A stretch of DNA of 64,000 nt from positions 2,542,001 through 2,606,000 of the forward strand of contig NZ_JASGJD010000001.1 in the NCBI RefSeq assembly GCF_047601505.1. Reading direction: 5' to 3'. The DNA is from Cloacibacterium sp047601505 (GTDB taxonomy: Bacteria; Bacteroidota; Bacteroidia; Flavobacteriales; Weeksellaceae). This document shows positions 7,446 through 15,792 of this stretch, one piece after another. The position numbers and the translations under genes were made by a program. Position 1 is the first letter of the stretch; every line of letters begins with the position of its first letter. The notes beneath the pieces were generated by a model, which did not search any database, was not told the DNA's origin, and was given only the letters and a program-made list of their open reading frames with translations.

Positions 7446-8171
7446 CTAATCTACTGTAAGCTGCTTCTCAAACGCAGCAGTACTGGGTTCTTTCAGAGAT
7501 ATTTTACCTCCTGCATACTGTGTTACCACTTCTACTGTATAAGTGCCGGCAGTTAATGCAGGAATCACAATAATTAGTTCAGATGGATTGTTGGTAACTA
7601 TATCACTTACTTCTACCGCTATTCTTGTTTGGGTAGTAGTCTCCACAAAGAATACTCCGTTGGCGACATCTTCTCCTGCAATTTTTATTTTGTTACCACT
7701 GATTTTGAGGTTTCTGTTTGGAGTAAGCAAATCGTTTACCGAGCCGCTCTTTACATCCGTTACCTGAAGAATGGCAGAAGAGGCGTCTGCGACACCTAAA
7801 ATATTGACTTCAATAGTAGGGGTTTCTGCTCTGAGTTTCTCTCCCTGATTGAATTGAAAAAGAATAGTGTGCTTAGCAGAGTTGAAAGTTTCTGTTGGGC
7901 TATCGAATACTCCTCTTATTAGAGTAGAAGCAGTGAAATAGCCTGTGTTAACGGAATATCCATCGCAAAGCTGGTATGCCATTTCTTTTAAGAAAAGTTC
8001 TGTGGCGTGTTGCATAGATGCTGCCGAAACATCTGAACCACAACGATTAACAGCTGCTTCACATATTTGTTTCACATTAAAACTTCTTTCGCTTACAGTG
8101 CGTGCAATATAGTCGTTTTTGGTAAGAGCATTGTCGTAGAGATACGCCTTAATTTTGTGTAAAATTGCCAT
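7446..8171 (-). CDS. HU-like DNA-binding domain plus DUF4469 Ig-like protein
   Basis: The 241-residue protein has no signal peptide. The first ~120 residues (MAILHKIKAYLYDNALTKND, later SVNTGYFTASTLIRGVF) look like the HU-type N-terminal domain found in Bacteroidetes in front of DUF4469. The rest has the beta-rich Ig-like pattern of DUF4469 (NRNLKISGNKIKI, VFFVETTTQTRIAV, LTAGTYTVEVVTQYAGG). The family's function is not established; the HU part suggests nucleic-acid binding. It follows the secreted protein at 8258 by 86 bases and is probably the penultimate intact gene of locus 1. The paralogous locus has no counterpart. Confidence 0.72.
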   Translation of the reverse strand: MAILHKIKAYLYDNALTKNDYIARTVSERSFNVKQICEAAVNRCGSDVSAASMQHATELFLKEMAYQLCDGYSVNTGYFTASTLIRGVFDSPTETFNSAKHTILFQFNQGEKLRAETPTIEVNILGVADASSAILQVTDVKSGSVNDLLTPNRNLKISGNKIKIAGEDVANGVFFVETTTQTRIAVEVSDIVTNNPSELIIVIPALTAGTYTVEVVTQYAGGKISLKEPSTAAFEKQLTVD

Positions 8172-8257
8172 AATGTTGTAGGTTAATGGTTATTTTATTT
8201 AACTGCCGATTATTAGAACCAGCAATATAACCAGACTTAGCTTTTTTGATTCTTTTT

Positions 8258-9214
8258 CTAATTATCCAACTTGCGCCAGCTAGAACCGTTCCAGCCATAG
8301 AAACCAGTACCATCAAAAATAATAGTTCCGGCACCTCCATCAGGAACAGGTGTTGTAGCACCATGGGCAATGCCTGTATAAGTAGAACGATTACCAATTT
8401 TTATAGCACCATTTATATCTAATTTTTCTTGAGGCGTTTCTTTTCCTATCCCAATCATATCTTTTTCGGTAGATTCTGAAGCTGAACGACTCTTTAAAAA
8501 TAATAATGCTCTTGATTCATCAGTACCATCAGTTGAAAAAACAGAATGACTAGTAAATTTTAAACTTTTATCAAATTCAAGCCCTACTTCTCTGTTATTA
8601 GTTATAGTTGCATCTGAATTATAAAAAGTAGTGTTTGATATTTTCCTCCACACAGGGGAAAGTGATGAAAGGTTTGGTGTACTATCTGGAGGGTTTGGAA
8701 ACGGATATTTGGTTGCAACTATTAAATCTGTTGAATGTGCATTTATGTATGGATTATTTCCAGCGTTACTGTCCATCAGAAAACCATTCCCAATTACATT
8801 ATAAAATACTCTATTCGATGTATTATTTATTATGGTATAGATTCTTCCTAGGCAAGTCGAAGGATTTGGCAATCTAACTTTAGCAGTACCAGAACTTTCA
8901 TAGATTACAATTGTATGATCATTTTCATCTACTATAATTGGTGTATCTGTTGTTACATAACGTATGATATTGGACACGCTTCCATTTATGTCTAAAGATG
9001 AATTAGGTATTACAGTTCTAACACCTACTCTTCCAGCAGAGCTTACGAAAAAGTCATTTTTTTGCTGTAACGAATCCGGATCTCCGGTTGTAGGATTGTC
9101 TTTCCCTCCGTCAATATGAAAAGTTCCACGAGGGTTTTCAGTGTTAATACCTACCTGTCCATAAGTTGAAATAGCACAAAAAGCTACTATTATTGTAAAT
9201 ATATATTTTTTCAT
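8258..9214 (-). CDS. Secreted surface protein with VGINTENP start and GWNGSSW tail
   Basis: This 318-residue exported protein has a signal peptide ending STYGQ (about 1-20), then VGINTENPRGTFHIDGG, a phrase common at the mature start of Bacteroidetes exoproteins of the tail-fibre-like type. The middle is beta-rich and low in charge. The end (GTIIFDGTGFYGWNGSSW) matches a short C-terminal module also seen in the proteins at 24179 and 24839 (GMMV...DGVW). No type IX sorting domain is visible. It lies 51 bases after the RPPPxFV gene and is probably co-transcribed with it. The function is unknown; a surface or adhesion role is inferred only from the architecture. Confidence 0.65.
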   Translation of the reverse strand: MKKYIFTIIVAFCAISTYGQVGINTENPRGTFHIDGGKDNPTTGDPDSLQQKNDFFVSSAGRVGVRTVIPNSSLDINGSVSNIIRYVTTDTPIIVDENDHTIVIYESSGTAKVRLPNPSTCLGRIYTIINNTSNRVFYNVIGNGFLMDSNAGNNPYINAHSTDLIVATKYPFPNPPDSTPNLSSLSPVWRKISNTTFYNSDATITNNREVGLEFDKSLKFTSHSVFSTDGTDESRALLFLKSRSASESTEKDMIGIGKETPQEKLDINGAIKIGNRSTYTGIAHGATTPVPDGGAGTIIFDGTGFYGWNGSSWRKLDN

Positions 9215-9265
9215 TTGTGTTTTATTTTCATTTGTTTGTTAATCTGATTTGTATATAACTTTTAT

Positions 9266-9877
9266 TTAGACAAAAGCAGGAGGAGGTCTAACAATGAAGG
9301 AAATTGGGCAATTTATATAACAATCAGTTTTGTGGGGAGAAATACAACCAATCTGTCTGGCTGCAATTATTTTTTCAATTTTTAACACGGTTTCTGGTAA
9401 AGCTTTGCTACACTGCTGATACGAGGGTACTGCAAATACAAAACGAACCAATTCGGATACAAAAAGATTGTTTTCCGAGTCCAAATTTTCTACAACAAAT
9501 GATAGCTCTGATGTTTTCAAGTGCTTAGTTGTTGAAATTTTTGGAAGAAATTTTTCAACAGCTCTGTTAATATAAATGTTTTTTTGACTCGAAGATTTTT
9601 TCTTTTTTATATGAATAATATCAGCGTTTGCAAGTTGATGTACACCAAAATTTTTAACATATGTTCCCTCAATAACGTAAATTTTTGCTTTTTGAATCTC
9701 AGAAAGAACCCCAGAAATATAGGTGCCTTCTTTAATGCTGACTACCGTACTATCGGTTAAATAAATGAATCTTTGTGCCTGAATAAATAATGATAAACAA
9801 AATAAAAAAGCGATGCAAACCTTCTTTATAAGAAGGCCTTCCGCTTTTCCATCTATATAGACATTTGTGTTTACCAT
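9266..9877 (-). CDS. Exported RPPPxFV-tail protein, locus 1
   Basis: The 203-residue protein has an N-terminal hydrophobic segment (KKVCIAFLFCLSLFIQAQ) consistent with a signal peptide. The mature start RFIYLTDSTVVSIKEGTYI resembles IYVKSDSILTITEGAYLII of the paralogue at 27619. It ends FIVRPPPAFV; the paralogue ends FSSRPPPFV. Two further Cys lie near the end (CISPHKTDCYINC). ATG 9877 puts 16 extra residues before the signal helix; a non-ATG start nearer LIKK is possible. The codons of the signal region form a terminator-like hairpin (9807-9847). The function is unknown. Its place behind a TPR membrane regulator is the same in both loci. Confidence 0.62.
   Translation of the reverse strand: MVNTNVYIDGKAEGLLIKKVCIAFLFCLSLFIQAQRFIYLTDSTVVSIKEGTYISGVLSEIQKAKIYVIEGTYVKNFGVHQLANADIIHIKKKKSSSQKNIYINRAVEKFLPKISTTKHLKTSELSFVVENLDSENNLFVSELVRFVFAVPSYQQCSKALPETVLKIEKIIAARQIGCISPHKTDCYINCPISFIVRPPPAFV
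9804..9847 (-). promoter_or_regulatory. Terminator-like hairpin within the signal-peptide codons
   Basis: On the minus strand AAAGCG pairs with CGCTTT (9842-9847 with 9807-9812), and inside that CCTTCTT pairs perfectly with AAGAAGG over a 3-base loop. The outer stem runs into a T-tract (TTTTTT at 9804-9809). It covers about codons 11-24 of the RPPPxFV gene. The structure could attenuate transcription of the gene and its downstream partners. Confidence 0.5.
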
Positions 9878-10070
9878 TAATCATAATAAAAAAAATCGAT
9901 GAAGTATCAGATTTTCTGTTCTGGCAAAGATTACAGAATAATGATTATTGGCAAAAAAAACACCTATTGCATAGATATTGCATTTCAACAAAACATTGAA
10001 TTACAATACATTAAATTAAAATTCAGATAAAGAAAAAACAATTATAATACATTTACATATAAAAAAACTA

Positions 10071-10116
10071 TTCATAAAATGCTATTTTAGTCTATAAAAA
10101 ATAGCATTTTTATGAA
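10071..10116 (-). terminator. Terminator of the TPR-HTH regulator
   Basis: TTCATAAAATGCTATTTT (from 10071) pairs with AAAATAGCATTTTTATGAA (to 10116) with one bulged base. It lies 84 bases past the regulator's stop. The rest of the 9878-10199 gap is AT-rich with no gene visible. Confidence 0.65.
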
Positions 10117-10199
10117 TAGCATTATCAAAATATTTTGAAAACAGATATATCTGTACGAATTACTCCAATGAAAATACGCTAAAAGCAATAGTTATTTAA

Positions 10200-11678
10200 T
10201 TATTTGTCTCCCAGTTCTCTCATCCAAACATTGAAATCTTCGTCAGAAGGAATATTGTATTTTTTGCGAAACCTGTTCTTTCTGCTGTGGACAGTAGCAA
10301 TGGCAACAAAAGTATACTCGGCGATATCTTTCGTAGTAAAGTTCAGATAAGCCAACGCACAGAAAGCGAGTTCACTGTTCCGAATTCTCGGGTTTAGCTC
10401 CTTCAGCCTAAAAATCAGATTGGGATACAGCTCATTGAAAAGAACCAGAAATTCAGGATTATTATTTTTTGCAAAATCAATAAGCTCTTGAAATTTCTTT
10501 TCTTCAACTTCTTTGGCCAAGTGTTCGTTTTTCCTATTCAAATGAATATTCTGAATTTCAGTTTCTGTAATTTTCTTTTGACTTTCTTCAATAAGAGCTT
10601 CTTTGTAATTAATTCGGCGTTTATATTTTCTCCTCTTGTATATAAATATGAAAATTGCTGTCAGAATCAGAGCTGTACATAAAATAATAATAATACTGGT
10701 TTTTCTTTTCTGATCTTCTTGTTTAGAAATTATCAGCTCTTCAATAAGTTTATCCCTTGCTTTTTTTTTACTTTCAGATAGAGAATTATCCAGAGTATTT
10801 GCTAAAGTAAAAAACTTCAGACTCCTTTCCTTATCTTTGTCATTATAAAATTTAGCTAATTTTATTGCATAATATTTTGTCAAATCAATAAACCCAAATT
10901 CATACGAATTTATAAATGCTTTTTCATAATAATTCCCTGCCTCCCTATAATCTCCTTTCTGATTATTAATTATAGCATAATTTTCATATATATCAAACTT
11001 GGGCATATTTTCTCTATTAGCAATATCTTCAGCTCTTTTATTATATATAAGAGCGTTTTTAAGATCAGATTTATCTAAATTAAGATTGGCTATTTTAGTA
11101 TAGGCGGCAACGCTGCAAAAAGCTTTGTTTCCTTTCCCTAAACCACTTAGACTTTCTTCCATTTTATGGGCATACTTCCATACAGAATCTTTTTGCTTAA
11201 GCCATTCAAACGATTGTAGCATATTCTGATAGGAATAAAATATCCCCAACCCTCTCTTTTTATTGCTGCCTATTTTTTTTGAATAATATAATTGTAAACG
11301 AAAATCCTCTACAGCATAGTTATAAAGCTCTAAATTAGCTCTTACTCTTCCTCTGATTCTATAAAATTCTGCTACAACGTAATAATCCTTCATAAAATCA
11401 GCCTGTTTCTTTGCTATTGCAAGGTATTTAAGCGTTTCATCATATTTTCCTTGCTCGACTAAAATTGCGGATTTCAAAACATTTAATCTGGCTAATCCTA
11501 ATGAATAATTAATTTCTCTAGACATTTTTTCAGCCTTGTTTATTACATCTAAGGCCTCATCAAGTTTAATTGCATTAATCAGATCTTTAGAATCATTTAC
11601 CAGAGTATCTACCTGGGTGCTGGTTTGCCCCTTCAATAAACCGTTTAAAAGAAGTAAAATAATAAATAGTCTCATCAT
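10200..11678 (-). CDS. TPR membrane-anchored transcriptional regulator (LuxR-like HTH)
   Basis: The 492-residue protein has a signal peptide or anchor (about 1-17, ending LLKGQT) and TPR-type helical repeats to about residue 310. One transmembrane segment follows (SIIIILCTALILTAIFIFIY, about 325-345), then a basic and coiled-coil stretch. The C-terminal HTH (RIRNSELAFCALAYLNFTTK, then IAEYTFVAIATVHSRKNRFR) is of the LuxR-like kind in Bacteroidetes TPR regulators. Topology implies a periplasmic TPR sensor and a cytosolic DNA-binding domain in one chain, with no kinase. It leads locus 1; the paralogous locus has the same plan with an AraC HTH. A role in control of the downstream RPPPxFV and secreted genes is inferred from synteny. 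Confidence 0.82.
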   Translation of the reverse strand: MMRLFIILLLLNGLLKGQTSTQVDTLVNDSKDLINAIKLDEALDVINKAEKMSREINYSLGLARLNVLKSAILVEQGKYDETLKYLAIAKKQADFMKDYYVVAEFYRIRGRVRANLELYNYAVEDFRLQLYYSKKIGSNKKRGLGIFYSYQNMLQSFEWLKQKDSVWKYAHKMEESLSGLGKGNKAFCSVAAYTKIANLNLDKSDLKNALIYNKRAEDIANRENMPKFDIYENYAIINNQKGDYREAGNYYEKAFINSYEFGFIDLTKYYAIKLAKFYNDKDKERSLKFFTLANTLDNSLSESKKKARDKLIEELIISKQEDQKRKTSIIIILCTALILTAIFIFIYKRRKYKRRINYKEALIEESQKKITETEIQNIHLNRKNEHLAKEVEEKKFQELIDFAKNNNPEFLVLFNELYPNLIFRLKELNPRIRNSELAFCALAYLNFTTKDIAEYTFVAIATVHSRKNRFRKKYNIPSDEDFNVWMRELGDK

Positions 11679-11711
11679 AAGTGTTTTTGTGTTATAATTT
11701 AACTATGTTAA

Positions 11712-11935
11712 ATCCGTAGTTTATTATAAAAAAGTTGTCTGTAGTACTAAAAATTTGCACATTGTATTGAATGGCAATTCAATTATGAACAACCTTGAAG
11801 CAAGTTACAATAAAATTTTGAGAACAATGAATAATATTGTGGAAGAAGAAAGTTGAAAGCAAAAACTTAAAGAAGTTGTATCCTTAGTTTTGGTAGTAGA
11901 ACATTTAGGAATTGATAAGCGAATACGAACTCTTT
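11712..11935 (+). mobile_element. Decayed 5' end of an IS982-family element
   Basis: The stretch aligns with the first part of the element at 5324. A degenerate end (CCGTAGTTTATTAT) and AAAAGTTGT are followed by a broken reading MNNLEASYNKILRTMNN, a stop, then KLKEVVSLVLVVEHLGIDKR. Compare MNNLEANYERIL and KLKDLELISLVLTAEFMGID in related copies. It is older and more diverged than the other copies. It abuts and supplies the last codons of the ORF at 11905. Confidence 0.6.
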
Positions 11936-12207
11936 CGTAAATAGCCCTTATCTTTGTCTTCATTGATAGAAAAGTGGTTAAAGCCGTAGGAAAAGGAAGT
12001 TGTTCCATTTTCTTTGATTTTAATTGTTATGAAATTTTTTATTGTAGTTCTAGATAATGAACATTCATTGATTTTAACAGAAACTATTTTGTCTTTTTGT
12101 TCTTCGGTTACAACTAAACGCAGTATCCTGTCACAGTCGTCAAGGTCAAAATTCCAATTGCCATTTAAGCAAATCTTGTCGAAATGAGGCTTTAGCTGTT
12201 TTGCCAT
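11905..12207 (-). CDS. Hypothetical protein, 3' end replaced by IS remnant (100 aa)
   Basis: The 100-residue ORF starts MAKQLKPHFDKICLNGNWNF at 12207. It is a soluble, mixed alpha/beta-looking protein without a signal peptide. The last ten or so residues (LRKSSYSLINS) are read from the antisense of the IS982 remnant, so the native C-terminus was probably lost or altered. It lies 24 bases downstream of the NAD(P)H oxidoreductase and may be in the same operon. I do not recognise the family. Confidence 0.45.
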   Translation of the reverse strand: MAKQLKPHFDKICLNGNWNFDLDDCDRILRLVVTEEQKDKIVSVKINECSLSRTTIKNFITIKIKENGTTSFSYGFNHFSINEDKDKGYLRKSSYSLINS

Positions 12208-12231
12208 TTTTCTAAGTTTTAAAGACGTATA

Positions 12232-12807
12232 TCATTTTGAAAAATGGTTTTTGATTTTAGTTTCCCATTCTTCAATAACTTCCGAAGTTGCTCTATCTGC
12301 CTTGTCTAAAAAGAAATGCGTATTAATTTCAAGCCCGCAATACAAAAAAATACCTTTGTCAGATGTTAGAGATAGTGCTTTGTCCATTCCGATACTTTCG
12401 TATTCCGCTTTCGATTTTCCGTGTGTATTTATGATGGTTGCTTGTTTGCCTACGAGCAATCCTTTTTGAACGCCTTGGTCATACCGGTAAGCGAAGCTAT
12501 AGCTAAAAACACGGTCAATAAATCCTTTCATTATAGCAGGCATACCTGTCCACCAAATAGGGTAAATGAAAATAATATGCTCTGCCCACGAAATAAAATC
12601 TTGTTCTTGTTTTACATCGTCCGCAACATTTCCCATTCGTTGCCCTTTCATATCATCAAATGAAAGAGTAGGGCTGAAATTGATTTGATATAAATCTCTA
12701 ATTTCGATTTCGTGATTTTTGCTTTGCAAACTCTCTACAACAGTTTGTAGAAGATGATGGTTTAAGCTCCCGTTATTGGGGTGAGCATAAATAATTAAAT
12801 GTTTCAT
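12232..12807 (-). CDS. NAD(P)H-dependent oxidoreductase (flavodoxin-like, NQO/MdaB type)
   Basis: The 191-residue protein opens with MKHLIIYAHPNNGSLNHHL, the flavin phosphate-binding start of flavodoxin-like quinone reductases (KefF/MdaB/NQO1 group). It continues with IIFIYPIWWTGMPAIMKGFI, the FMN/FAD-contact loop with the WW motif typical of the family, and later FLYCGLEI. Length is normal. Two-electron reduction of quinones or other electrophiles with FMN or FAD is the family function; the substrate cannot be told. A divergent or upstream AraC regulator pseudogene (12885) lies on the same strand. Confidence 0.88.
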   Translation of the reverse strand: MKHLIIYAHPNNGSLNHHLLQTVVESLQSKNHEIEIRDLYQINFSPTLSFDDMKGQRMGNVADDVKQEQDFISWAEHIIFIYPIWWTGMPAIMKGFIDRVFSYSFAYRYDQGVQKGLLVGKQATIINTHGKSKAEYESIGMDKALSLTSDKGIFLYCGLEINTHFFLDKADRATSEVIEEWETKIKNHFSK

Positions 12808-12833
12808 TGTTTCTATTATTTAATTTAACAGGA

Positions 12834-12841
12834 CAAAAGTA
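12834..12841 (-). promoter_or_regulatory. Bacteroidetes -7 promoter box (TACTTTTG)
   Basis: TACTTTTG on the minus strand fits the TAnnTTTG consensus of flavobacterial promoters and lies 27 bases before the ATG of the oxidoreductase at 12807. A clear -33 TTG is not seen. Confidence 0.45.
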
Positions 12842-12884
12842 AAACAGCTGTATCGGCTAAAATTGTAAGAAAACGAAATTGGAA

Positions 12885-13708
12885 TTATTTAGGCTTTGCA
12901 ACGCAAATATCTTGTTGGAACTTCAGATATTTTGTTGGACTGATGTTGATATAATGTTTAAAATCGTGAATGAGTTGGCTTTGGTCGTAATAGCCACATT
13001 CGTTGATTATATGAAACCAATCAATCTTAGTTGCAGTGGATATGGTGTTTTGAATGAGTTCAAGGGCTTTCAAAAAGCGTAGGTAACGGTTGATTTCTTT
13101 GGCAGAATATCCAAACTGCTTTTTATGTAGTATTTGTATGTTGCGTTCAGTCTGTTTCTGTTCGCTGGCTATATGTTTAATTGGATTTTGGTAATCATTA
13201 TTAAAAATTGCAAACTTCTTAGCAATTGCATTTTGTTCTCTTAAATAAGGCTTGCAAAATGCAAGGATGTAATTTACTTGATGTTTCACGTCTTCGATTT
13301 GATTTAGTTCCGTCCACAAAGTAGTAAAACAGTTTTCAGGTAATAAATCGTCGGGGTTGATGGGTAAATGTTCGGCTATTAAAGCATTGCCAAAGAAACG
13401 GTAAAAAGCATCGTTCTTAAAATTAGCAACCAAAATTTAGAATATGGAGGTAATGAATAAACAATAGTTTGTTTTATAGGGCCAATAACGAGGCATTTGT
13501 CAACCTCTATCTCTATATTGTTTTTTGAATAGAGCAAAGCTTTAGACCCAAAGTTGAAAATTAGAATAGTTTGAAACGAAGGCAACAGCGTTTTGGTTAC
13601 ACTTTCTGTCGACTTGTTTTCGGCAAAGTAAAAATGAGAAAACACTTTTTCAAAGTCTGAAGGAACAGCTAATTTGGAAGTTATATATTTACTTTCGTTG
13701 TTTGTCAT
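12885..13708 (-). pseudogene. AraC-family regulator split by a frameshift
   Basis: Two overlapping frames together make one AraC-type protein of about 274 residues. The first frame (13708 to 13379) gives the ligand-binding half, MTNNESKYITSKLAVPSDFE to PPYSKFWLL. The second (13433 to 12885) continues VANFKNDAFYRFFGNALIAE and ends with the AraC HTH (EINRYLRFLKALELIQ, ECGYYDQSQLIHDFKHYINI, SPTKYLKF). The switch occurs near 13425-13437, where one base appears gained or lost around TTTTGGTTGCTAA. It could be true decay or a sequencing error. In the intact state it would likely control the oxidoreductase at 12232. Confidence 0.8.
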
Positions 13709-13924
13709 TCTTGGGATAGTTGTTGGATAGGGTTGCTAAATACGTTTTTGGGCTTGGCGTCATTGGCGGAAATTGAAGTAAAAAGTTTCAATTTTGTGAC
13801 ACGGTAAGCAAAAGCCAATTAATTGAATAAATTTAAGAAAAAAGTCAATTAGCTTTTTGCAGAATAGAAAGCCAAAACTTTGTTTTAAGACTTAACTCGC
13901 CATTTCGCCAATACAGTGTACTTG

Positions 13925-14155
13925 TTGCGCATCTCAAATATAGGTAAAAACTCTTATTTATAATATGAAATTTTCGTAAATTTAAATATGCAAGGACGAA
14001 AACACTTCACACCACAACTGTTTTATGAACTCAGTCTGGATATGCTAGTTCCCGAGGATAATTATTATAGAAAATTGTTAACGGAACTGGATTTACATTT
14101 TATATATAAATCCACTCAAAAATATTACGGTAAAGAAGTGCAAAAATTGCTTTTC
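13925..14155 (+). mobile_element. IS1182-family remnant (5' end)
   Basis: The frame from 13988, MQGRKHFTPQLFYELSLDML then VPEDNYYRKLLTELDLHFIY and KYYGKEVQK, is the start of an IS1182-type transposase. Only about 56 codons remain before the sequence switches to an unrelated gene. The leader (TCAAATATAGGTAAAAACTC) matches the remnant at 18726. Confidence 0.75.
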
Positions 14156-14160
14156 TTTTT

Positions 14161-14631
14161 TCACTCACAAAAAAACGAGTATCTTCTAAAGGAGTTTTAG
14201 GAGATTACGATGGAGATGGTAAAAAAGAATATGCTTATTCTAAAGTTTTAGATTGCTCCGAAGATTGTTCGGGTAAATGCGAAACAACAGTTTATTTTAG
14301 TGATAAAAAACTGAAACCTTTTACCATTAAAAACTCTAAAAACGGAGATTTATACAATCTGAAAGATTTAAACAATGACGGCAAAGACGAAATTGGGTTT
14401 TATCCTAATTGGTGTACAAGTTGTTGGCAATCTTTTTATGTTTTTACATTAAGAAAAGATGGCTTTAAATACTTGGTAAAACCAATTCTTACACATTGCA
14501 TTCAATGGAATGATGATAAGAAACTGCCGATAGAAAAAGTGAAGAATAAAAAAGGTTTCGTGAAAATTACAAGCAGCATAACCGAAAAAGAAGAAATAAA
14601 AACCGTTTCTAAAATTGTGAAAATAAAATAA
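14161..14631 (+). pseudogene. Exoprotein fragment lacking its 5' end
   Basis: The frame is open from about 14161 to a TAA at 14629-14631 but has no start codon; it joins the IS1182 remnant. It encodes SSKGVLGDYDGDGKKEYAYS, then KDLNNDGKDEIGFYPNWCTS and CWQSFYVFTLRKDGFKYLV. DYDGDGKKE and LNNDGKDE are FG-GAP/VCBS-like Ca-binding turns typical of secreted Bacteroidetes proteins. About 155 residues survive. The 5' part was probably lost when the IS inserted or recombined. Confidence 0.7.
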
Positions 14632-14657
14632 GGCTGCCCTACTTTTAAGACAGCCTT
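14630..14657. terminator. Bidirectional terminator
   Basis: AAGGCTG (14630-14636) pairs with CAGCCTT (14651-14657). T-rich sequence lies on both sides. It sits between the converging fragment at 14161 and the minus-strand gene at 14685. Confidence 0.65.
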
Positions 14658-14684
14658 ATTTTGATTGATATAAATAAATGGATT

Positions 14685-15686
14685 CTAATTTTTTATAAAT
14701 TTCTTAGAAATATTTTCTGTATTGTTTTTAATTTGTAGAAAATATACTCCTTTTGGAAGTTTTTCTACAGATATTTTTTGAGATGATTTTGTTATTTTTC
14801 CTGTTAGTAATATTTTTCCGTTAGAATCGAAGATACTGTATTCGCTGTCTAAATTCGTAATAGTTTTATCTAGATCTACTGTAATTGTATTTTTTGCAGG
14901 GATAGGATAAATACTAAGTTTTTTAGCTGTATTGTTTTCAGTAGTACTTAAAAAAGAGTCGGCTATTTTATAAGCAACTGTAGTATTAAAATTCCAATTA
15001 GATGTATTGTAAATATTTGCTAAATCGGTTGTTTTGTTTCCTGTTAACACAACAGAAGATTTTAAAACACCATTTCCGCCAACTTGTCCCCATAGAAAAG
15101 AATTACCAGAAGCAGATAAAGCAGAAGGTTGTACACATGCCGTTGGATCTTGTAGACAATTTGTTAATGTTGGGCTCCAAGAGCTATTTAATCTAATTGC
15201 AGAAATTAATGTAGGACTAGCTAATGTGCCTTGAAAAGCTATTACAGATTCTCCAGATATGGTAATATTAACATAATAACTTGAAGAATTATAAGTGGCA
15301 GCAGTTCCTGTTAGGGTGCCTTTGTTTACAGAAAGTGTTGATTTTACGTTCATGTGTATTATTGTACCATAAGGAAGAGCTGTGTTAGCTGTCCATGTTA
15401 CAACACCATCAGTCAATGCTCCTGTATTAGCTCCACAAGGATTAGCAGATTGAAAAGCAGGGCTATCTGAACGCCAACCAAAATCTGTAAAAGAAATTTG
15501 TGTTCCGCTACTAATGTTTTTTAATAATACAAATGAAACATTGTCGTCATTACTCGCTGAGTTTAATGAGTTGTCGGTTGCATTAACCATTACAAATGCT
15601 ATGTCTCCTGCCGCTAAAGTAGTTTGAGCGTTAAACGTATTGAAAGCCAGAGTACATAATGCAAAAAAAGATAATTTTTTAATCAT
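14685..15686 (-). CDS. Secreted protein with type IX sorting domain
   Basis: The 333-residue exported protein has a signal peptide (MIKKLSFFALCTLAFNTFNA, then Q). A beta-rich body with DIAFVMVNATDNSLNSASND and FTDFGWRSD resembles a lamin-tail-like/beta-sandwich exoprotein. The C-terminal ~75 residues are a type A sorting domain (LSIYPIPAKNTITVDL ... GKILLTGKI ... LPKGVYFLQIKN ... KKFIKN) for export by the T9SS. The substrate or function is unknown. It is flanked by IS remnants on both sides. Confidence 0.82.
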   Translation of the reverse strand: MIKKLSFFALCTLAFNTFNAQTTLAAGDIAFVMVNATDNSLNSASNDDNVSFVLLKNISSGTQISFTDFGWRSDSPAFQSANPCGANTGALTDGVVTWTANTALPYGTIIHMNVKSTLSVNKGTLTGTAATYNSSSYYVNITISGESVIAFQGTLASPTLISAIRLNSSWSPTLTNCLQDPTACVQPSALSASGNSFLWGQVGGNGVLKSSVVLTGNKTTDLANIYNTSNWNFNTTVAYKIADSFLSTTENNTAKKLSIYPIPAKNTITVDLDKTITNLDSEYSIFDSNGKILLTGKITKSSQKISVEKLPKGVYFLQIKNNTENISKKFIKN

Positions 15687-15792
15687 AGTTATAGTATTTA
15701 AATTAGTTTTTATTAATAAATGAATTTTTATTAAAAATAATGAAATTTTTATCGGTTTTATTAATTAGTATGTTAAATTATTAATAAGTTAC

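Noticed and set aside
8149..8397. 82-residue frame between the DUF4469 and secreted genes
   Set aside because: It overlaps the 3' end of the secreted gene in another frame and has no recognisable content.
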